A stretch of DNA of 64,000 nucleotides, taken from positions 115,012 through 179,011 of the forward strand of contig CH002714.1 in NCBI GenBank assembly GCA_000149265.1. Direction: 5' to 3'. Source of the DNA: Ciona savignyi (Eukaryota; Chordata; Ascidiacea; Phlebobranchia; Cionidae). The translations under genes and the position numbers were made by a program. Below, piece by piece: positions 48,787 through 61,100 of the stretch. Under the pieces are notes generated by a model. The model saw nothing but the letters and a program-made list of their open reading frames with translations. It was not told the DNA's origin and ran no database searches. How positions within the stretch are numbered: the first letter of the stretch is position 1; each line of letters begins with the position of its first letter.

Positions 48787-49475
48787 AGAGTGTCAATACG
48801 TGTGAACAACCACTTTTTGTGAAACGTATATTGTTCGAGATATGTTTATGCAAGCAGGGTCCCTAACACAATTGGTTAATTTTGTCCTTTGAGTATGCAG
48901 TTTGTTTCTGCAAGCATAAACGCATGGGTCCCTTGGGCGTTACAAACCAAAACGGTATTTAATTGTTTTTATAGCTTTTTTGGGCATAGCGTTTGAACGG
49001 CTGCTCGAATTTTAACCAAACTTGGTGGAATATTAGTAGCGCACTGATTTAACACTTAAAAGAAATAAATTACTATAGTTACCAAACCAAACTTCTTTTC
49101 CATGTGTATTTAAAAAAAAGGATATTCGTTTCAGATTTACGAACATTTCACCACATATGTTTTTAATTTAAGCATTTTGTCAAGGTTCGCTTTTTGAGAC
49201 CATGTTGTCTAACAAATGACAAAGTTTTATTACGATTTTATTACTTCTTCTGGTAGATGTCGGGGCGCCATGTCATGCCTGTCACAATCATGATTCATGA
49301 GGAAATCGTCATTTTAGGGTATTTCCTAAGGTAATTCCCCTGGATTTATCAACAAAATGTATATTTGGTTTCTGCATATCTAGTCAATGTGTTCTAACAA
49401 GTGACAAAGTTTCATTGCGATTTCATTATTCCTTCTGGTATATGGGCGACACGTCATGCCTGTCAAGCGTTCGAC
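48787..49475 (-). repeat. Dispersed, rearranged copy of the satellite element
   Basis: Begins GAGAGTGTCAA, the complement of the array's end TTGACACTCTC, continues with the complement of the array's terminal block (GTTTCTGCAAGCATAAACGC), then switches for about 170 bp (48925-49095) to plus-orientation unit sequence (TTTTTTGGGCATAGCG), then back to complement, with two degenerate unit landmarks (GGTAGATGTCGGGGC near 49250), and ends near CATGCCTGTCAAGCG. Confidence 0.7.
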
Positions 49476-50079
49476 GCGAAAAAAACAATTTGTGTAATTA
49501 ATTATTTAGTATGAATAATCGAGCCCTTGGTAATCCATAGTGGAATATTTAGAATGTTACATCCGTAATTGTCACATTAAAATATAACAAAACGCTCATG
49601 TTATGTCAAACATGAACTATACGGCGTAGGTTTAGGATGAATACAACTCCGTGGGCGTTTTGCTGATCCACGGAGATAAAACATAAATATTATATATATC
49701 ATATACCCTATTTCTTATAGACTACTTTTCAAGACACATTAAAGTTGCCTTGCTTAACAGTGGGACGTGATCGACAGACGTCTTTCTTAAATCAGGCTTT
49801 GCTCGTCATTTGATCCCACGACAACTCGTATTAGATAAAGAATCGCATTTTATTACCAAAAGTCACGGTTTTATACTAGTTATCAAGATTCCTCGACTTT
49901 CTTAGAGCAATGAGGAGGTAGAGCAGCGAATACCGTAAAGGGCATCGTTAAAAAATCGGATCTTTACTGTGGTCTCCTTATGTAGGTAACAATGACTTTC
50001 TTAACTGGACACAGCACGGCAGCACAATTACTTATGAGTGGGACAATTCTAAGGTCATTACCCCTGCCACCGTTAAAGC

Positions 50080-50704
50080 TGTGGCACCTCTAATATAATA
50101 TATATTTGTTTTAATTTATGTCTAAAATATTTTATACTTTAAACGTCGTTGTTTTGCGTTTGATGTTTTTTCTCACGTGTTTTATTACTTTGTACGTAAT
50201 TATCACCTTGTACGGGGCTTTTGTATTTTTGCCGTTTAAATCATTAACATAGTTTTTTCACCTAATTCCCCACAGTTAGTCAAACGTGTAGATGTGAAAC
50301 GTCTGGCACGTAAACTTTTCGCACCTTGTAAATTCCCTATATATTCTGGAAATTTAGATAACCCAAAAATATAACCTACAATAACGTACTTGAGATTACT
50401 TGCGTCATGCTGTATAACGTACCTTAGACTATACAACTGGCGTCATGCTGAATGACGTACTAAGTAACTCGCTTCGCGAATAAACCGTATATTGAATGAG
50501 ACGCAGAATACAACTAAAGTGAATCAAGAGTTATAGACTTCGAGTTTGAGATTAAGACAGTACAAATCGTGGTCACTACAATTATTAGTGTGCGACCTGT
50601 GGAGAATAGACTTTCCGCTGCGCAGCTCGCCAAAGACCGTAAGGCAGCCGGCTAAACAAGCCCAGCCAACTACAAGCAATCATCTTTAAAAAGCGCGAGC
50701 CCAC
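50080..50704 (+). mobile_element. Solo LTR
   Basis: 625 bp matching the LTRs at 23454-24027 and 25630-26215 from TGTGGCACC to GCGAGCCCAC. Flanked by an exact 5-bp duplication AAAGC (50075-50079 and 50705-50709). No second LTR or interior, so it is most simply the product of LTR-LTR recombination. Confidence 0.8.
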
Positions 50705-51227
50705 AAAGCTACACCCAGAACGTAACCGCGCAAAACCTTTGCCGCCACTAAAAAAATATTTTGTATTTACTTGCATAATTACTTGAATTACAGACGGTAC
50801 CGTTACATCACCATCTAGTAAGCCTCAAGTATACACTGTGCCGGAAGATGGTTCTGGCCACCTGTGCCACAGTTCCGCGAATGTGTTTTCGCGGGAGAGC
50901 TGTTATACATCCCAAGTGTTATTTGCACGACAAATGAGTTGTGTATACTCACGTCAGTAATAATAGTTTCTGAACTGCATAGCGCGCCTTTACTGTCGTA
51001 ACCTGAATGATCTATTCTATGGGTGTTACGTGGGTATTAGTATTTGCTTTTACGGTCCTTATACACGGGAAATTATCACTTCACAACTCGGTAGCGCGCC
51101 ATATCTCTCCCTTGTATTTTACTTGATTCACGTATAGGGTCCCAGGCTTTATTCTTTCGCCAGTGGTTTAATAGTAATTTTTGTTGGGTGAAAAATACCT
51201 TTATATTCTTTTATCATGTAACAGTCA

Positions 51228-51425
51228 ATTGAACCCAGCGGATTAATGGGTTCTACCAAATTAAAAAGGAACGTGTCTATCATATACAACACACTGCAAT
51301 AGCTTCGGTAACCTGACGATGGGTGCGAGGTGATCTGACGATTGCCCGTGTGTTAACCCCCTTGGTTTTCCCATTCACGGGAATAAAGATGAATATCCTA
51401 TCTTATCCTATCCGATTGATGGTAG
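51228..51425 (+). mobile_element. 5'-truncated SINE
   Basis: Starts within the body (GAACCCAGCGGATTAATGGG, then TTCTACCAAAT) and continues to the tail GAATATCCTATCTTATCCTA; the tRNA-like head is absent. Same family and orientation as 8721-8983. Confidence 0.65.
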
Positions 51426-52161
51426 GCCTTTCGAATACATTCTGTACCATACATAAAACATCATATATGTATACAGATAAAAAAAAATTTTTAAACAAGT
51501 AAATTATGAGATATGTTTTAATCTACAACTTTATTTCTTGGTAAAGGTAGTTTGTGAAATGTATAAATTATGTTGAATATCTAAACAAAAAATGGCTGAA
51601 TTATTTTTCCATTTTACACATGAAAAAATATTATTCACAATTGTTTTTGCAATACACAAATAGATTGCGTTTTAGATATTTTACACGATAAATGGGAGGT
51701 GATGCTTAAATTTTATGTCACTGATAATATAATAACGTGTAAGTTATAACATAAATTGAACAATAAAAACATAAAGTGATTTTAGTATAGGATATTATAA
51801 ATTTACCGAATTGACATTGATAGTACACCAAAAAACAATATTACGGCTACTAGATTTATTTTATAAAAAATACCATTGTGGTTAAAGCCACGGGGAAGTT
51901 ATAGTTCAGTTAACAGAATTTATTTTTAGTTTTAAAATATAATCGTTTGGTAAAATAAGCATTATGCGTAATCCATTAATTGGCTACTGATAATTATTTT
52001 TGCAGACTGTAAGATGCTATTACTAAATAAAATGAAGTTTAAGTGCTACATAATAATTTTTTAAATATACTCTAGATTTCACTTTATATATACAACTTAT
52101 AGAAATAACCAAAGCTGGGAGCTACAGAAGCTGAAGCGACATCAAGTCCACCTTCATCACC

Positions 52162-55100
52162 TACTGCATTGGACCAGTCTGCTGAGCATGATGTTCAAAA
52201 ACTCTAACAACATGAACATTTCCTCTGACATCAGCAGCGAGTATTCTCACATCAGATCTGAACAACATCAGACTACATGTGGTGATAGCACTCAGTGTAG
52301 TGAATTCTCCAACCTAAGATGGAATAAAACAGATTAGATAATTTGTTTCCTTTGGGTAATGAGAACCATCATACAATCATACAATGTGTAGTTCCCAACC
52401 ACCCAGGATAAAATGACGCACCTCTAGGATAAGGATAATTATGTGGTTGCTGAATCTGCCTCAGACTATCAGAAAAAAGGTGATGTGTTTTTTTCGGATA
52501 ATGCCACAAAAATACAAAATAATAATATAAAATAAAGAGGCAAAATAAGAAATTGCTTAACAGTATCTTACTCAAAGAAAACCACATCCCACCTGTTGGA
52601 ATGTATTTTTCCTCCACAGCTTTATTTTCCGGTCTAATGATGATGTAATAATGATATCGCTATGATGCAATACTGAAGTCACTCTACTGGTATGAACCTG
52701 TTCAAAGCAAAAGAACTTTTACGGTTTCAGGAAAAACAGTGCACAATTGTTTAACCCAGTTTTAGATAAAAACTTGTTTGTCAGGAGTGAAAAAGTCTAT
52801 CGTTAAAAATGCAAATTTGGTTTTGTATGTTTGAATTTTTGTGTAAATCATTATGTTTAATCATGTTAAGCAAAATTTAGTTTTTATTGCAAAATGAAAA
52901 AAAGGTTATAATTTTGATAATACTAAAAGTATTTTCCACTGTGTTTATTCCTTTAAACTTATGATATATATGGCGAAATCAATCAACATTAATCTGGTAC
53001 ATTTAAAGACAACAACATAAAAAGAAACCTTTTTCTTGAATCCAGTTGGAGCAATGTGGAGAAATCCTTCCTCGTTACCAGATATCACAACATTTCCAAC
53101 ATTTCCCCACCGATCAATATTCGTTGAACACCATACAGTGCTTGATGTTGTCTCGGTGCTGACAGGTTTTCCTGCAAAACCAACTAATATAGTTAGCTCT
53201 TTGATCAAAAAGTGGTTACAAACTTTTTGTGAAGTCTACACTGTTCCTACAATTGTCAATCGGAAACAGTAAAAACTTTTTCAAAACAATTAACGGATAA
53301 AGTAATTAATAATACCATGCTGCTTATGCATAATGCTTTAAAGCAGCAGAATTATACACTAGATTTCAATTTAGGTCAATGCCAAAAAAGGATGCGGCAT
53401 TCATGCATATCACATAAAAATGATTCAATAAGCCTAATAGTGAGTGTGATGTATTCATCCAGTATATTTTTTTAACATCATGATAATTATGAAATTATAT
53501 CAATCATTAAAAATGATACATGCATTTTAAAACATAAAAAGAAATTGGTAAAGTAAATTACCTGTGTCAGTTCCATTGAATAACTTAGAGAACTCCAACG
53601 GAAGATCAAAGCGATCCCTGTGGATATTAAAACTCAGTGTGGTGAAATGTCATGGGGCTGTTCAAAATGTCTTATGTATGAAGTAAAAATAAAGTGATTA
53701 TTCATGGATTTTAAACTGCTCGGAAAATTTTAGTGTCATACAATACGTCTTACATGTCTCCTTGCATGGGATACCATGATCGCTAAGCCTTCTATGCATA
53801 ACATGGTTTACAGAAGGTTAAATACCGTTCAATTTCCTTGGGTGATTCCCCATGAAGAGCAAATGCCCGGACACTTCCATTTAATTCTCCAACAAGATGG
53901 ACTTTCGCATGTTGCAGAAACACAGTGATTGGAGATTGGAAGGCAATTTCATGCAGCAGTCTGAAATTGAAAAAGGTCATCCAAATATGAAAAAAACGTT
54001 CTTTATTGTAAACTTAATTAAATCAAATTTACTCTAAAACAGTGGTATCTGCTGAGTTGTACAAAGAAGTCTGCTTTCCTTTAGATGGTAAAATCTTAGT
54101 AATGTATAGTTTGTGAAAAATTTAGCTGAAAATAAATTTGCATCAATTTATCCACTTGTTTTGCTATTGGTTCTGGTGGGAATTACAAAATAACCGAGCT
54201 ACCAAAAAAATATAACTTGCATAGTCGTTTTGTTATTAAAAACTTAAGAAAATTGGCTCAGTGGTACACAGCATAAACAAATAAGAAGGTCAACTTTATA
54301 GCTCTGATAACCCCTGAGCACAAGGTATGAGGACAATGTCTGTGATGCAACTCTTTATGCATTTATCATCTTGCAGATAAACACGTTTCTTATCTTGTTT
54401 TTCCCAATATAAGTCTTACATCATGTCATTTCCTTTTTGTGCTTTCCAAATTTTAATCAACTTGTCGAAACTTGAGGTGGCCAATTTCAAGGAAGTTATG
54501 TCTTGATATTCTAAAACTTCTATGAAGTTTATCTTCTTTTTGTGAGCCTAGAATTGTTCATTGTTTAAATTAAATTAAAATGGTTGAAATAGTTCTAATC
54601 TTTGTGTTCCGTAGCAAGGCAATAAATACACATCAACAGATACTAAAATCTCTAATGGAAATTAGAGCAATGACAAACTATAAAACTCATGTAAAAACAT
54701 TACTGTGGTCAAATGGTATTTTGACGATTTTTGGCGTTATAAATTTTTTTAACCTTTTTTTAATCCGGATTATTATAAAATAATTACTGTGTATCTATAC
54801 ATATATATTCTGCATACACAGCTACATTAACTGCACAACAACAAAAAACCTGGCAATCAGAACCAACATGCCTGCACACAATACTGCAATGATGAGTTTG
54901 CATGTTTATCCAACCTCCACACATTCAAACCACCACTCCTGCAGCCGGTGATGGCGAGGTTTGATACACTTGTTAAAGCAGTTACCTCTGCGTTGTGACT
55001 GAGGAAGGAAAATAAGATGATGATTTAGTAATTGTTTTATATTCTGTAACATTGCTTTTTTTGAGCGGAACAGGAATGTTCTAATATCAACCGGTGTGTG

Positions 55101-58100
55101 TTGTTGTACTTTCAACTACCTGCACAGTAACAGCACTGGCCAGTAGTTTAATTGAGCATGTAGTATTTAAGCGATTCACAATTTATGTGTTTGTTTGTAA
55201 GCAATGTAGCATGGCGGTTACATCACATGGGCCATACCAGACCAGGTTTGACTAATCCACCATTCTGATCAATTGAAAGTTATTGATAAAGGCATCTAGC
55301 ATTAAGAGTCAAAAGGTTTTACATTGAAGTAAGATCCAAAAACGATACACTGCAATAGGTTGTTTAACTCGACTGTACGCATATGGTATCCTAGTGAAAT
55401 GCTTGATAAAACATGAATCTTTCAAATGCCCCCAGATAAGCAAAGGTTCCTTTTTTTAATGGGTATGAGAATCAACAAATATATCTTCTCAAACTAACCG
55501 GAGGCCACAGGCATCTTGAGATTCCAATTCAAGGTTGGAAACGTCCCAACATTTAACCGTTCCATCCTGTGAGCATGAAACGAGGGTTGTGGCTGATACG
55601 GCAACCTGGTTGATTGACCCTGTGTGCCCATAGAGTGACAACTTCTCTTCACCCTGGAAGAGAACAATGTCTTAATTACCAGCAAAATATTCTTCAATAG
55701 CAACAGCTGCTTTTAAAACTTTTCTTGTCTGACATACAGAAAAAAGGATTTAAGTTAAAAAAAGTTCATCAAAAAATGATGGAATAGAATAAAATATTTA
55801 AATTGTAAGGTAACTAACACATTGCAATAGGTCCAGCTGTGATGGTGTTCTGGTATTTTGATGAATATATTCTACCTTTCGAAAATTATCGACAAACTTA
55901 CCACTAGTGGATGCCAGAGATGAGCAACTCCATCGTCATGTGCTGTTACCACGGTAACAGTGTCAACTTGCACATGAGCAGTCTTCTTTGTTGCCCCCGG
56001 CAACCTGCTCTTGTGTCTGTCTTTCCATTCGTCCATGTCAACCTGAACTGACCAATCACATTTCTCCGTTTCAAGATCAGTTGCTAAAACAAAGAAAAGT
56101 CAATGAAACATTTGAGCAAAAACATAAATTAATAAAAACTTTTCTATTATTTATTCAAAAAAGTTTCAAACTGTTACTATATTTTATTTTTAGTTAAAAA
56201 TAAATTAGCTTTATTTTTTCTCCGAAGATCTTACAAATCCAAATATTATGCTCTACATATATACAAATTGATCTGAACCTCAAATATATAATATTATGTA
56301 CTGATACACAAATATATAATATTATGTACTGGTAACTTTTCAGATACTTTTATGAAGCGAAGGTCAAGCATGAGTCTACTTTTGACCGATGTTTAACCCA
56401 AGGAATGTGGGTTTTCCCCAAATCCAGGGTATATAATATCTGGTAGTGTAGATACTAGTGTGGTATGGATAGTAAATTATGTAATAATCAAAAAGATTCA
56501 AATTATTACATTTAAAGCGACCATTAATATTAAAATTCTGTTTTACTGGACAAAACAAATCTAACGGAACCAACAAACAAGTCAGCAAACCTTCAAAATC
56601 AAGCTTTTCATCTTGAATCGTTTCAACCTGTTTTGTTGTCACAACGAGATCACAGGAGTTGACTCGGATGTTGCAATCCGTGTTCATGGAGGTGATTTGT
56701 ATCCCGTGGTGAGACCATAACATTATTTCACCAACTGTGGGAAGTTGAATTCTCAAAATTCTGATAAAAACTTTACATAACCTGCCTGGTGCACCAGTTA
56801 CTCTTTAATATGCATTTTACATCAAAAAATGATTAAGTTACAAACCAGTTATTCAATAAAACACTTTCTGCTGAGGTGAGGCAAGTTATAACAGCTGTAC
56901 AAAAATATCCACTTAATATATGATTTGTTTTTATGTATGTTTCAGATAACAGAATAGTTGGTGATCAGTGATGCAAGAAAACCACAATGATAATACACAC
57001 TGTGTCATCCAACCAAGTCGGAAATGCTTTGGTAAATTATACATTATGATAACAACATTTGTTATACATAGGTGGCCAACCATTTCACAAAGCACTTTGA
57101 AACGTAGCACTACCGGAAGTCCTGTGTGTTTGTATATCCATAAACCAATTATTCGATATTAGTTTTCTAACAAGAGGATGTAAATTAATCCATTATGGCT
57201 AAATAAAACAGCTGCAGCAACTCAACCAAAGCTAGATTAAGGGAACCTGCTGTTCATGGTAACAATCCATATTGTATTTTTCAAACACGAACCTGCTGAA
57301 GTAGAAACAATGCAGCCGTGTGAATATGCAACTGATGTCACACAAGCTGTGTGGCCTGTCATATGGTGAACACAGCTGTCATCAAGCCAGATCTTCAAAG
57401 TGAAGTCATTTGAACCAGTTACCTTTTCAAATACATTTGTTTAGTTCCCAGAAGTTATAGTTAATTACAAAATTATGCAAATACGTTTATTTTAGTCCAA
57501 TGCTTGATGAGATTGGAAACATTGTTACCAGTTTGGCAGTCCACGGTATCACTTTTACATTACATGGGGTTGCAGTGATTTGTTATGACATATGTTGAAG
57601 CATTATGTTTCATTTAAATTTTACAAAAAACTATGCCATTTGTTTTCCTTGCCATTGAGTAAAAAGTAAGTCTTAGACCATTTGGTATAATTGTGGTGTC
57701 ACTGTATTAGATGGTTCCTCGTGTTATCCTTATTAACAACCGACATTTTCCAATCACATGGGTAGAAAAAATCTCTTATCATAACCTGATAAAAAAGACC
57801 AATGCACTTACCACATGTCCAGAAGTATCACTCCATGCTGCACAAGTGACCCAATCCTTATGTGCATTGTGATTCTTCAGTCTGGCTTCAATGCTAGAGT
57901 TGGTTTTACTCTGCAGATTATCTTGGGCTGGTATGGGCCAGTATATAAGCGACATATCTTTCCCCCGCTGCAATAAAAGTGTGGCAAAATAGTAGAAGTG
58001 TCGAAAAAAACATACTGAAGCAAAGTGTATGAAAGCCATCGAAATTCAACTAAAAACAAAATAATAATATCACTAGTTAGTGTGTTTTAAATCAAGTTAT

Positions 58101-61100
58101 TTTGTTGAAGACTCACCAGACACCAGTTGATTTCCATCTTTATTAAAAGCCACACACAGTGGGGCAGCCACGTGTCCATGTAGAACAAACGTTGGTGATA
58201 TTTGACCACCGGAGGCGTTAAGAACATCATACAAGGACCACAGGTGAATAGCGACATCTTGTGACGCAGACGCAATCCATGTTGATGAACATGCAACCGA
58301 CAAGACTTCGTCTAAGTGAAAGTGTTGAATTTTAATATTACACGTCATATCATCCTCTATGGAATAAACCGTCAGTCATTAGAATAAAATGTCATTCATT
58401 AACCTTGGTTGTTGCAAGTCCTTTCATGTCAATAGTATTTTCTTTATTTCCCAACGGTATCATTTGGTAATTAACAAGATCAAAAAAATAGGGCAAAAGT
58501 CTAGTTGTTTGAGCTTATCATAGAGAGATATTGATTTATGCATCATTAAATTATTTTCTTATAAATGGTGTCATTAGAATTTAACTACTTAAAGTGTGTA
58601 TCTTCTTATAGTTAAAATACAACACATGCAAGTCAAACCTGTATGTCCACAACACGAGGCAATCACCCTTTCCTTTCGAACTGAAAATACTTTCAAAGTT
58701 GAATCAACAGATCCAGTAACGACCAATTCCCCAATTTTGCTTGATTGTCCAGGTAGCCATGCTAAACAGCTAAATAGAAATAAAGAAATTTCCAAATTGG
58801 TGCAGAACATTTCCCTACTTTTAGTCAAATGTATAGGTTCCTTGTTGTGATTAATTATACGAAATAAGAGGACTACCGAAGTATAAATGAAGTATAGATG
58901 CATTAAGACAATAAACATACACCACTCACGTGACAGGTGCTTCATGTAATGATACATTGGATATAATTCTCCCATGACCGGTGTTGTATATCGCTAGTTG
59001 ATTTCCATGGTAACCAACTGCAACCATGGTTTTGTTCCAATTGAATTGACATGACAGCGCGTTACCAAACTGTTCAAACCAGGAAATAAATGTTAACAGA
59101 GAATTGTTGAACAGCATCATACAGGTTACACTATGTTCTCATACATTGTCATGGTCAGTCCATGATTTATGTCTGCAGTTGTAACAAGTATAATTTTAGT
59201 GACTGTGAGCAATACTTAGACTTCTAATTTTGAATTTTTATTAGCTCAATGTTAAAGTTTTTGTTAAAAAACATCTTTGAATCACAAGATATTTAACACT
59301 GACACAGAAATATCAATTATAATTGACGGAATGTGACTCACATCCTCAGTGTTGGAAAACGACTTCACTTTCACCCCAAGATGACCTGACCAAAGTTTTA
59401 GAATTCCCTCGGATTGTAGACCACGAGTTCCACCACTTGCTGCCAGTAGAGAGCTATTTGGTACGTAAGAGAGTGATCTACGGGAAGAAACAAAGAAGTC
59501 GGATTTTAGGTTTTCTAATAAGATATGGTGTGAATCCAATTCTGATTTGGCTTCTTGAAATCAAATCTATTAAACCTTAATAATTAAGGGCATCCCACAC
59601 TGACATTGTAGTGCATACCAAATATCAGTCGCACGGTTTTACAAAGTTAACCATTATTTATGATTCATATTGCACTTTTAGAAGGAAATTTAGTTTGTGT
59701 TAATTATAGGTATTTTCAGTAACAATAATGTTTACATTATTATTATGTTTATTATTTTGCAAGAATTCAGTACCATGCAGAGAAGTTTGTTTAAACATGG
59801 AATAATTTGATACCCTTATCTTTTACGTAAACAATATGGATTACAAGGGTACAATTAGAACCCGTGGAATCATAATTGCTTAGCCTATTTGGTAAACTAC
59901 ACAAGTTAAGCTACCATGGTAAAAATTACAAATGGTTAATTGCAAACAGATTTTGTTTACCTGAAAACTCCAGCTTGATTTTGACCAAAAGAACCAACAA
60001 TAGTACCAGTGGATGAGGACCACACATTCACACCATCTCTGTGCAGTGTGGTTGACATGATGTAGATTCCACACGGGGAGTATTTTACAGATGTTACCTG
60101 GACATATTGGTTAAAGTAAAATGGTGTATGGGACTGGGATTTATTAAAAATAATTTACATTAAGTCCCATTGGGTTTAGACAGTATCTTTAAAGAAATCA
60201 ACTTTTATTCATACAATGTAAAATACACTTCATGGCAATTTAAATTGCAGGTAAAGTAGTCAGATAATAATTGTATTATTAATAAAAAATGTGGAGAAGT
60301 TTGATTTATAACATACCGAAGCAGGTGAACCCCGCAACACAGCCACTCTCTTGTACGAAGTGAGTTCCCAGATCCGAATGCTCCCGTCCCACAGCCCCAC
60401 AGCTGCTTTCCTTATACTGGGATGCAACGCCACACAGTTCGGCACAAAGTCATCCGTGGGGATGCGTTTCACAACCTCCGGTTTCACTGGTTTTGTTGTA
60501 TTCTTTATGTTCGAAGCGAGCTGCCACACGGCGAGGTGTCGATCTTGTGCCACGCTGACCAATGTTGAGAATGAGATGTTGCAGTCGAGTGATTTTATTT
60601 GTTGACGGTGGGTTCGGAGTTGAACAACGTTGAATCCTCCTGAAAATGAACGAAGCGGGTCGTTTATGAAAGGTCTTATTCCAATTGTAGCAAAAAAAGG
60701 CCTAAAATTCGACATAAGTTAACATTATCTGAAAAATAGCCACAATTTTATTATAAAGAGTCCAAATGAGCCCAAATTGAACAAAGACCTAGTAACGGGA
60801 AAAATCTGTTACCTAAATAATCTTCTACTTTCATTAAAATCGTTTTTGAAAACTCTTAAACATTTCTTAATCAACAATTAAAGCACAATAAGGTTCCACC
60901 TTGCACATCCCAGATCAGTATCCCTCCATCTTTGTGTCCGGATGTGAGGAGGTGATTATTGAGGAATAGAAGATGAGTAACGAGGCTTGTATGTGGGAGG
61001 TGTTGGGATTTAGATCCGCTTGTCACTTCGAACACGCACGTATCACCACCACTCAGACCACACGCCACCAGCCAACCACTAAGAAACGATATTGCTGTGT

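Larger units (their letters stand above)
46377..52161. other. Intergenic, repeat-rich, upstream of ceramide synthase
   Basis: Holds the ceramide-synthase 5' region (not delimited), a reverse tRNA-like fragment (47340-47400), a rearranged copy of the satellite element (about 48787-49475), a solo LTR (50080-50704), a SINE tail (51228-51425) and, near 51919-51924, a minus-strand AATAAA that may end the WD40 gene. A 119-codon plus-strand frame at 46520-46879 has no recognisable features. No further gene seen. Confidence 0.5.
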
